Source: Diphasiastrum complanatum
Taxonomy: Eukaryota; Streptophyta; Lycopodiopsida; Lycopodiales; Lycopodiaceae
NCBI GenBank assembly: GCA_029204225.1
Contig: CM055095.1
Span: forward strand, 16,088,049 to 16,152,048
DNA length: 64,000 nucleotides
Direction of reading: 5' to 3'
Shown piece by piece: positions 25,501 through 37,000 of this stretch (positions are counted from its first letter, which is position 1; the number at the start of each line of letters is the position of its first letter). Below the pieces are notes generated by a model. The model saw nothing but the letters and a program-made list of their open reading frames with translations. It was not told where the DNA came from and made no database searches. The translations under genes and the position numbers were made by a program.

Positions 25501-28500
25501 GTACATGACCAAAATTGGGTTCAACTGAACTTAAGACAAACTTAAGATGGCCTAAATAACCAAATACCCATGGTTACACAAATCTCGACCTTTTGGGTCA
25601 AAGTAACCTATGGATTAACTTCAGCATAGTCATTTATTTCTAATAGTGTCTTGCGACATCATTCGATATGGCTTTAGTGAAGGGAAGTAGAAATCGATCC
25701 TTGACTACAAGGATTCGAATTTGTGATAGTCAACACAAATTCGCAAATTACCATTTCTCTTAGAAACAAAAACAACAAGGAATAATCATGCCCTATAATT
25801 AATTTTATATATATGTATTAAACCCACTACGATCTCTTGGATAGGAGACGAGCACACAAGAGCATAGGTTGTGACACGAACCACCCAACCAACTGTCTAA
25901 CATACGGCTAGACACCCTTGAGTTAGTCCCTAAAGAAGATACTACGGTAGCAAGAGCATAGAAAGAACGACCAATGATCAATACTTACAATATGTCAAAA
26001 TGGGAGGGGTGAGGGATATACCAGTACATTCTTTCCCCCTTCTCAATTTTGACCTCAGAATGAGAAATGTGGGTATTGGCATCTACAAAAGTTTCTTCTT
26101 GTGGCTATTCCACCATGATAGTTTGTTCAACTACTTAAGTATGTCAATTGGCCATTGGGCAGCTTGGGTTTGTTTTGTAATGTCTTGTTGATTTGACACA
26201 TTGATTGGGGTAATAGGGACTCCATTTTGCAAATTCTTGATAGCTTGGTGGTGACATTGGCTGCAATTGAAATGTTGACATTCCATTCGTCCACAACATG
26301 TGTAGAGATCATCAAGTTGATCATGCTTGTGAAGAGACACCTTGGTGTAAAAGGATTTCTATGTTGGTACTATTGTGGCTGCTGATATGGGTGCTAGTAG
26401 CTACTGCCGTTGAATGGGAAGTTGTTTAACCCTAAAATTCCAATTTCTTTCAGGTTGTTAATTTGTGATCTTTTTCTATGTGCATTCTGAACACTGCTAC
26501 GATCTGTGAGAACTACGATTTTCTGAATATATCGTCAGCATTACAAGTTGCCTTATGGGCTGGTCTGCATTGTTACCAAGTTCATCAAACCAGACATTTT
26601 CCAGTAATAATTGTTGTGCTTTGGAATTGTCAAGAATCACATTTCTCTTAATAAAGCATTACAAGTTGCCAACTTGCCATATAAGCTTGTTTGAATTGTT
26701 AAGAGATTATTTCCACTCTTGACCGTGTTGATGAAATGTTTGGCTGGTCAAACTGTTTTGTAAACCAGCATTTTTTCAATAACCAATTCTTAAAAGATGA
26801 CAGCAGTACATAAAATAGGTGTTGATAGACCAAAGTCCTCACTAGGAAGCTTTTCAAGTGAGAATGAATTGCTTCAAATGCTTATGGCATTTTTATTCAA
26901 CTTTTCCTTAGCATGTGGAACACAAACAAACTTCTTGCTAACACAAACAAGATTCAAGAAGCTTGTCAGAGTATAAAGAGAACAAATGAATGTTATCTAC
27001 AGCTCTCCATACTGAATTTGGAATGCAAAGGAAGGCTGGCTTGCTACACTGTGAACGCTAGGTGGCAAACTCCTCTGAGAAGTCTAACAGACCTAGATAG
27101 AATACTAGTCCACTTTAGGCTTCCTGCTCAGCCCTCTAGAGCAGCTACTTGAAAAATACTCATTATGGCATTGAGCATACAATATTTTGATTTCTGCTAT
27201 GTACCTTCACAGCCGCATAATTTGCTGAAACTGACATATGTTATGAAGGACTATGCTAAAGAAAGTGGGAAGCACAAAAGGTAGTATTGCACCAGTATCA
27301 TACATACTCTCTATTGCCTCTGATGTCCTGAGACGCTCACTGGATTTCAGGCCATTCTGAAGATCACGGAGTTCCACCTGCTCATCCACCAGAATCAAAA
27401 TTCAAACACTGTTCTCTGGCCTATTACCTATTCATTGGCATTTGAAAAACTTCAAGAATGTTCCACAAAATTAACTGCAAGGCTTTTTTGACCTAAGAGC
27501 TGCTCTAAAATTTCACAAAACAGCCTACTAAGGAGCTTTCTTTGTTTCTTCAGCTAACAAACAAAAAATGCTATTTGGACAAGTATAGCACAGATGCGAG
27601 TGGCTGCGAAATTTAACAGTCTCGAAGATGTTGTAATTTGACTCTCCGCGACATTGTGTATTTTTAAGGGTCCTTTGATTGGTGAATGCAAAAACAATGT
27701 AGAAATCTTACAAAGTTAAATGAGACATAAATAAAGCTTAAGATAAGGCTCCACAAAAAAAAGAAAAAAATTTGAGGAGATCTGAACTGGATATGAGAAA
27801 CGAAGCACAATTATGAAGCTATATGCCAAACAGTAGCACAGATAACAATGTCTGCTTGACTTTGCAATCGCCAACTTCAATCTGAATTTCCAAAAGTCTG
27901 AAGTATAGAAGCTATAACACAGTCTATTATTCACATAGTGAATATTAGCATAAAAATCACAAGAAGCACGGAAATAGTGATTGTAAATGTGACATTATGT
28001 GGCACTTCCTTCTTCCCAAAAGAAGGCTATCTTAAACAAAACATCAAAAAAGGACATGCAAAAGTAGTAACCGAACATGCATTAAGAATTGTTACAACAA
28101 TGATCAGAAAACACTGCATTGATCGAAGAACATCGGTAAGCACATCAATGAATAGCAGTGTTTCTAAAAAAGGGTAGAGCTTAATTGATGGGGCCTTCTA
28201 GGACTTTTGGACTGTTGAACTTTTCCCAAGGCTTAAAAAAAACTCAACCCTTTTCAATTCTTTTGGTCTTTAAGGATATACTTGTGCACTGGTTTTCTTG
28301 TTGGGAGAAGGCTTTGCTGAGAATTATTGATATTGATGTTGAAGTTTTGCTGATATATTGTGAAGGGAATGGAATGTACCATGAGTCGCAAGTGATGTTG
28401 AGTATATACCTCTCGACCTACCTTCCAAGAAGCTTGGTAGCTTTGGTTGGGCACCAATTTGATTCATGAATTTAATGAAGATGCCTCCAACGACTAAATT

Positions 28501-30463
28501 AACCCTACTTCCATTTTCCGTAACAAACAGTGAATGGGAGAAAGGAGCTATTTAAGTTATCAAAAAATGCATTGGAGCTCCACCATTCTACATGAAAAAA
28601 CTTGAAAAAGACATGAAGGTGTTGGACATAACCTGAATTGTTGCTCCTCCACGACCTTGCTGGGTATGTTGTGTCTTTAGCACCTATAAAAAGTCATAAT
28701 TAATCTAAAGATGAGTCATCATGATATAAGGTTTAAAATAAGAAACCTAATAAAGCATGAGTACAGGTTCCAGAGGGAGCTCAATAACCATTAAGATATA
28801 CTTTGATTGAACTGAATTTGTAAACACACTAGCTAGCTAAAAATCGTTAAGGCAATATTTAGACCATACCTGTAGTAGACGTCCTTCTCAAACCAGGTTC
28901 CAAAACACCAAAATTGTGTCAATTCACAAAAAAACCTTTGTCAAAGTTAAAAAAAAACAAGGAACATATATACCAACATAAGCATGCCTCAAAAGCTTAC
29001 ACGAATACATAAAGGAATTGGTCATATAACAAAATAGGTCCAGAACCTGGCACAAAGATGCATTCAAATTTAAGTCAGATTGTTCAAGGTAAAAAAGCGG
29101 GATACTGAACTTTGGTACATCAAACATCATTGTGGTCTGACCTTTTCTCTCTATGATGAATCCTTGCTTGACCTGCATGAGAAGAGACCCACGAAATTTA
29201 AATTAGAAACCTCTCAAGATTGACAAGTGCACAATAAGCTTTAGTTAAGGTCCACATGAAACTAATGAACATCCAGCAAATTATGATGTGTATAGTTGAT
29301 GTACATTGAAAGGAAAAAGAGCAATATTAATATTCAACTCCCATACTCACGTCATTACAGAGACAAATACCAAGATTTGGCATCAAAAGATTCCTAAAAC
29401 TAGAGCTTAAGTTGTAGGATCATTTAAATTTAGTTAACTTTTGTGTTATGAATCTCGATAGGACTTAATCATCTATTTTATTTGATAGGAGTATATTAGG
29501 TAAAATAATGAACGTGACCTTGGACAATGGCTAGAATCACAATTTTCTTGATTCTCATTCGGTGCAAAAGCTATGAGTCCCCACAAAAGCAAGATCACAT
29601 ATATCATCCACTTTGTTGCAGGAACTAATACCACGAAGTGCCCTAAGAAGATTCCTCATCTAGAGCTTTAGCTACAAGATCATTTATACTTGACTAAATT
29701 TCTTGTTATAACTCTTCCACATTTACAATTCTACAATGGTAATACATTAGTGTCTATTCATGAAGCTACAAATGTTTTTAGCAACATTTAAAAGCAAGTG
29801 AATTGTTTCATCCGTTGAGAGATTCCTAGTAAGAGGTAGGAGAGTATCTCTACGAGCTTTGTGATTTGTCTTCCTAGAACTCAAGAAGGTGACGATGCGA
29901 TTTGGGTAGTGCTTGATCAACTAACCAAATTGGCTACCTTTATGTCAAATAAAGCTTCTAATTATCTCAAATATTTGTGAAGAGGCTGGTTAGCCTTATG
30001 GATTGCCATCTGATGTGATAAGGGACCATGACGGTCAATCACAAGACACTTATGAGCAGTTGTATTCCGTTGCCTTATTGCCAGCGCTACCATATTCCCT
30101 ACTGTCGGAAAAAGCATCTGTCTAAGATCTGAAAATGCCTCGTCGCAAGGGGCTGGTGCCCCTGCTCCTGAACCTCCTGCGTTTCCAGCATTGCAACTTC
30201 ATTCTTGAGTTCTTGAATGGAAGTATGCAGCCTTCATTTGCACAGCTAGAAGCGGAGAATCATGAGAGGGAAGTCTTTCTCTGTGATTGTGAAGGTATTC
30301 GAATATACGGAGTTGATCTTCACAAAGAAGACCAACCAAGGTGTATGGAGAGAAAGAAACAGGTGCTTCTGGAGTGTCTGGAGTCGAATAGCTACAGTGG
30401 TTTCGCTATTGGGAAGAATAGAATTTGGTTCCTTATGGCTTCAGTTCAGTTTATTGTGATCTC

Positions 30464-30538
<75 letters not shown>

Positions 30539-33500
30539 TTTTATTATTAATGTCTTTTCCACCAATAGGCATATAAGACGAAAGAAAAATACATATCAAG
30601 TGTATGGTACAGCGGGAGCGTATGAAACGCCTCCATAACAGAAAAGAAATGTCAATGTACTACAACTGTAGCTACGTCTAATGTCTAATGCTGCCAATAT
30701 GACAATGGTATATCTCAGTGTCCTCAAGTACTGCTACTGCCAAAGAACGATGTGATGAGGATAAATGCGTGGAGGTGGCCTCGATACATGTTGCTGACGT
30801 CGCCAAGAAGGTCGTCTCTGAGTAGTGGCTCTGCGGGCAATATAAGTATGAGTACGTGTAGTACATCGTCTCTGGTCTCTATGTCGTAAAGAGTAATTGT
30901 CGTCGTCACTATCATCCAATATAAGGTCCGTACGCGGTCTCATGTGGGAGAAAAACGATGTGATCTGGAGTTGTGCATCGCAGTAAAAACATCTCTCTGA
31001 TCATAAGTGCGACACATCATCATATGCTATAAGGGACCGCAGTGTGACCGGAGCCTCTCGGAAGAGGTAATGGTATCTCCCTCTGATCTCATAATAGACT
31101 GGACATCTGAAAAAAAAGTGCTCCTCTGACTCCACCTCGGACAGTGAACATATCTGGCAAATCCGCTCCTCTCATGGGGTACCATGGAAACGTCCAATCT
31201 CAATCTCAATCTCAATCTTAAGCTGATGTGATGAGACTCGTAACTAGCCCAACGTGAATCTCAAGCCATGGGATAATCCCGAGTCTAAATAACGTGGTAA
31301 CATTGGGGTCCCCACATGATCCATCTCCAAGAAATGAGTCCTGTAATCGTCGCGTTTAACCCCTAACCGGCCCTGCCATGTACGACGAAGATATGCTCTA
31401 TAGAGGAAATGTCGGATATAATCGTGGGTACCCGATGGGAGGTCCATAATAGAGTTGCCAAAAGTATCCAATAGACGTGATGCCTGTGAGAACCATGGCA
31501 AGTGATAGCCTAGACTATAAAGGTGCTGAGATGATATGAGTGTTGCCCGAGGGGCATGAGTGGGAAGTAGCCTAAGACGTTGTATATATGTGATAAGACG
31601 AAAGATGGCATCGAGCTATAGAGGTGGAACTACGAACTCTGCTAAGATAATCTGGTGCGGGAGAAAGGGTTTAGCCCGTATCATCCATGATAACATAAGG
31701 ACCTGTAGGCGTGAGATACTGGCCCAATCAGCCCTGGGCACCATGCCTCTGCAGCATACAGTGCTGTGGGGGAGACAAAAGTATCAAATAATAGACACTT
31801 ACTCGGGGCGTCCCGAATAAATCTCTGAAAGCAACTCGCTCAAGCTGGACCAAGGAGGCATGTCCCTTCCCAAGTCTGGCTGTAGCTGCATGTCTCATAC
31901 CAAATATAGGACCAGTGAAAAGAACTCCAAGATAGGTGTAGGATGACACAATCTCCAACGCCTGTCCATCTAGAAAAAGCTCATGTCGCTGCATGAAAGC
32001 CCTAGAAGTGTTGAAGACCATAATTTTGGTCTTCTCAATAATCTGCAAACCCCATCTAGTACAGAAACCATGAAAACTATCCAACTGTCTCTGTAATCCC
32101 TCTCTAGTCAAAGATACTAAAGCGACATCATCTGCATATAGGAAAATGGCAATCAAAATATCTCCAAGTCGACAACCTGTACCACCACTCTACTCAATGA
32201 CTCTCTCAAGCTCATCAATATATAGCCCGAATAGTGTAGGTGAAAGGGAACAACCCTATTTCACCCCGATGGTGCTCCATATATGCTCTGACAGTTACGA
32301 ATAAAGCCACAGCTGATCTAAAGCTAAGCTATAAAAGCATCACATAAGCAAGACTTAAGCTATGAAAGCAGCACATAAGCAAGACTTAACCCTAGAAAGC
32401 AGGAAAGAGAGAGATTAAGGAGACTAAAGAGAGAGATCAATATCATCAGCTGAATAACAAATGACACAGTTTCCCTACTTATAACCAAGAGGAAGCCCTA
32501 AAAGGAAGCTTCCGGTGGCTAGGGCCCAACTGGGAGGGAAAATAGTGCGCCCTCCAAGAAGGCCCCCACTCTCCAGTAATATGTCCAAATGGCCTAATAA
32601 TGAATAATAAGGCCAAAGGCCAACCATATAGTCTAAGTGTCACTAATGAATAAAAAAGGGCCCAAGGCCTGCTTATGCATAAAGTAAAGTAAATGTAAAT
32701 GGATGCGGCGAATGTAATGAGCCGAGTCCATAACTCTGACAGACCAGTGTCACCCCGAAAACATCCACTAACTCGCTCATAAAGTGCCAGCACGGCTAGA
32801 ACTGTGTCAATGGAGAAGCCAAGATCACGTAGTCGCTGGATGAGAAGAAAGCGTGGAACAGAATCAAAGGCTTTCCTGAAGTCAACAAAGCAACAGTAAA
32901 CCCTCTATCTCCTATGTCTGGCCTCCTCAATGATAGCTCGAAGAGTGAAGACATGATTTGTGGTAGAGTGGTGAGCACGAAAGCCAACCTGGCCCAATGC
33001 ATGTAGTCTCCCAGTTTCAGCCTCAAAGCTGATCGCTAACTAAAGTATAGTACCATAAAACTTCGCTATGATATGGCCAATCATGATAGTACGGTAGTTA
33101 CCAGGATTCATGGGGTCACCATTTTTGTGGATGGGATGTACGATATTAGTACACCAGGAGTGGAGGAAGCCCGAGATGAGAGCACAACTAAGCAAAGTGG
33201 CTAGAATGGGTGAGAGTAGGTCTGCAGCATGCAGAAGTTCTGATTCAAGGTCTTCTATGTCTCTAGTGTGGTGGGTCTTCATTCTCTTTATGGCCTCAAT
33301 GACCATATCAGAGGTGAGGAAGGTGAATTCACATGGGCGGGGGAGATGGAAATGGGTGAGTCAGTAGGTATGGTGTATAGTGAGGTGGCGTATGTGGAGG
33401 GGGTGGAGCATGAGGGATAAATGCACGCCAAAAGGAACCTGTAGAGGAACTAGATAGGGAAGCAACAAGGCTTCTCCCCTTTTGCTCTTCATAGGCACGC

Positions 33501-33781
33501 TTTTTGCGGTGGAGAGTACGATGGAGAGCTCAGAGATCGACGAACAATGGGTAGAATAAGTGGATCATGTGTGCGTGCATGTGTAACACGGAGGTGTAGT
33601 GAACGACACTCGTCATCAAACCACGGAGGCCGATCATGACAAAGGGGACATGTGTCTTTTCTCTTCGATATGGGTTTCAGCCATGATTCAGTATTACTAT
33701 GGTTCAGTATGATTCTACAACGCGTAGTATGGTTCAGTATGGTTCCTTTTGGTTTCAGTTCGGTTTGTTGTAATCTCAAAT

Positions 33782-33832
<51 letters not shown>

Positions 33833-33975
33833 ATGTGTCAATATGTTTCAGCCATGATTCAGTATGGTTCAATACGTTTAAGTATGTTTCAATACGATTC
33901 AGTATGGTTTAGTATGGTTCAGCATGATTCAGTACGGTTCCTTATGGTTTCAATTCGGTTTGTTGTGATCTCAGG

Positions 33976-34014
<39 letters not shown>

Positions 34015-37000
34015 CTCCTGTAACAAGACAAGCCATTCTAATTTTATATCCACGACAGAATCCAGTAGGAATTGATGCACCTAAACTAGACCACCCTATA
34101 CCCGAAACATCCGGCAACCTGTATAAACGTACTGCCCTTGATTAGAGCTTTAATCTGATGTCCTTGAGTTCGTATCCCTCTGGCTGCGTCATATAGATTT
34201 CCTCTTCGATGGTTCCATTGAGGAAAGCGGTCTGGACATCCATCTGGTGGACTTCAAGATCTATTGCGGCTGCAAAGGAGAGGAGTAGGCGGATCGACGC
34301 ATGTTTGACGACTGGGCTGAAGGTTTCTGAATAATCCAGGTCTAGAATCTGAGAAAAGCCTTTGGCGACTAGCCTGGCCTTGTAACGATTTAGCCTTCCT
34401 TCAGCGTCGTACTTTGCCTTGAATATCCATTTGCATGGAATTGGTTTTCGGTCCTTTGGCAGCTCAGTGACTGTCCATGTTTGATTCTCCATCAGAGAAT
34501 CGAATAAGTAGCAGGCCGGATCATCCATAAATCTGGATGGAAGCTGTCTGGACCTGTTCGACCTTCTAGATTGAACTTCGGTCCTCTGATGTGGGTTGAC
34601 TCGTTGAGGTTCTGACTCATTGTCTGAGTCAGTGTCGTTGTTCAGCAGTTGAATCCCTGGATCGGAATTGTCTGGTTGCTCGATCCTTGGGTCGGAATTA
34701 TCAGCAGCTTTCCCTTTGTGGTCGATGAATAAGTCTTCCACAAAAATGACATCTCTACTGGTGAATGCCTTCTCGGTATCCAGATTGTAGAGCTTGTATG
34801 CCTTCTGATTTGGGGAACAGCCTATGAAGATTGTCTTCCTGCTCTTATCATCCAGCTTTTTTCTTAGATCTTCAGGGATCTGAGCGAAAGCGATGCATCC
34901 AAACACTCGAATGTGTTTGAGTGATGGTTTCGATCCTATCCACACCTCATAAGGTGTCTTGCCATTCAGGGCTTTGGTGATGGATCGATTCTGCAAATAG
35001 GCAGCCATAGTAACAGCTTCTGCCCAGAATTTCTTTGGAAGAGAGGCATGGGCCATCATGCTCTTGGCACTTTCGATGAGTGTCCGATTCTTCCGTCATG
35101 CGGTGAGTAGTTGGTTGTATATTGTTGATGTATCCCAGTGGCCTTGCAGAACTCCTTGAATTCTGTGGAGATATACTCTCCCCCTCCATCTGTGCGTAGA
35201 GCTTTGATCTTCCTTTGGGTCTGATTTTCCGCAGATGCCTTGAACTGCGTGAAGAACTTAAATGCTTCAAATTTGTTCTTCATAAAGTAGGTAGCAGTTC
35301 TTCGAGAGAAGTCGTCGATGAAGGTTAGAAAATAGAGAGCTCCCCCTATGGAAGCAGTCTGCATCGGGCCACAAATGTCGCTATGCACAAGGTCAAGTAA
35401 GTCCTTGGATGTATGAACTGAGTCTGAAATGAAGGGACTTCTAGCATGCTTGCTGATAATACAGCTTTCGCATGGAGAAGTTGGCTTGCTGACAGAAGGC
35501 AAATCTTGTACTAGACTCTGAATATTGTTGAAGTTAAGATGGCCAAGTCTGAAATGCCACAGCATATCAGTTGATTCAGAAGTGGCTGTGTGAAGAGCTA
35601 GCTAAGTTTGTAAAGATAGCCGCTTCTTCTTCCGTAGGATAGAACCTTTCGGGATTTGTCAAGAATTGTGCAGCCGTCTGTATCGAATTCGACCCTCCGA
35701 CCTGAATCAGTGATTCTGCTAACTGAGAACAAATTCTTGGTCAAATTTGGAACGTGGAGAACGTTGGAAAGCAACTTGACTTCACCTCTTTTGAATTCAA
35801 CTCTGACTGTTCCTTCACCTTCGATTGAATGTGATGAGGTGTCTCTAAGTTGCACAACTCGAGAGTGGGTGAATGACTTATAGTCTTTGATCCAGTCGCG
35901 ATGGTGAGTCATGTGTTGAATTGCTCCGGAATCTAGACACCAGGAATCGATATCCTGTTGTTCTCCTTCTTTGTTCATGAAAGTTGCTTCATCTTCTTCT
36001 TCTTGTTGCTGATTTGAGTGACTGGTTGTAGCACTATGTGCTTGTTGTTGGAACTGCTTCTTCTTTTCGTTGTTGTATTTCAAAGTTCGGCAGTCCTTGA
36101 TTTCGTGGCCAGTCCTCTTACAGTATCTGCAGAAAAGTCTCTGCACTGGTTGGAATGAGGAAGAGCTTGAATTCGATCCTAAACTGGAATTTGGTCCAGA
36201 CTGCATGTTGCTCTTCTTGTCAATATAGCCTGACTTTGTAGATCTCTTGGATCTAAACTTCTGATTTTTTGAATATAGAGCTTGAGGATCCGATCTTGAG
36301 CCTGAGGAAGATGCTGATCTTCTAATCTCCTCTTGTAGGAGCAGCGAAATTACTCTTGATAGAGTGAGGTGCTCCTGGGTAGAAATTGCCATTACCCAAT
36401 TTTCGTAGGCTTCAGGTAGACTCGATAATAGAGTCATGAGTGCATCGGAATCTTCTATGACTGAGCCAGTTGCAGTCATTTGCTCCATAAGATTTTTGAA
36501 GGTTTTGAGATGACTTGAAACACTATCTGCATCAGACATTCTGAGGGTGAAGAATTTCTCCCTCGGATGAAGCTTGGAAGTAACGTCTTTGATGTCGTAG
36601 AGAATTGCTATGATGTCCCATGCATCCTTAGCGGTCTGAGCAGCACGTATGTGGCTGATCTGAGTATCCTTGATATTGAGGGTGATCATGGCAAATGCTT
36701 TGCCATCTCTCAATCTCCACTTGGTGATGATGGCTGCATCACCTTCTGGTTTGAGCTCTATGCCATCAACGATGTCCCACAGTGCTTTGGCTAGAAGTAT
36801 AACCTTCATCTTGAATTTCCAGAGATGGTAGTTATCTCCATCGAGTCTGTCAATGAGAGATGAACTAGATGATGGATCCATTCTGGTTGGACTAGATCAT
36901 TGGTAGAAACGATTGTCGGAATATTGTTGGTTGCGCGTTTGCTAGAAAGACGTCTTGATAGAAACAAGACTGATAATCCGCAGTAGAAATGCAGACTATT

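Larger units (their letters stand above)
14667..25645 (-). mobile_element. Copia A, LTR retrotransposon split by gypsy B
   Basis: The element has two LTRs of about 450 bp, an iMet primer site, gag, protease, integrase and RNase H in copia order, and a polypurine tract (AAGGAGGG on the minus strand) beside the 3' LTR. It is flanked by the 5-bp target duplication GTGTC (14,662-14,666 and 25,646-25,650). Its left (3') LTR is interrupted at 14,737-20,509 by gypsy B. It lies in EF-P intron 5 in the same orientation as the gene. The RT core is missing, so it cannot be autonomous. Confidence 0.95.
30650..33660 (-). mobile_element. 5'-truncated LINE, split by a solo LTR
   Basis: Minus-strand reading starts with a spacer containing [20 protein letters not shown] and [11 protein letters not shown], the region between endonuclease and RT in LINEs. 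It continues with RT motifs ([57 protein letters not shown]) and ends with a Cys/His C-terminal finger (ICQIC...EEHFFF.CPVY). The endonuclease is missing, which fits 5' truncation. Frameshifts and stops are common. The RT type recalls animal-like jockey/RTE-grade LINEs more than the usual plant L1, but I cannot place the clade. Confidence 0.88.

Noticed and set aside
30135..30638. 167-codon frame starting [11 protein letters not shown]
   Set aside because: A third of it is the GA microsatellite read as Arg-Glu repeats, and the rest has no motif. It may be a gag scrap related to the integrase fragment just upstream, but nothing supports that.
33489..33872. Frame with a Ser-Leu repeat and [14 protein letters not shown]
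   Set aside because: The repeat part is microsatellite. The WFDDEC part belongs to the LINE spacer and is reported there.
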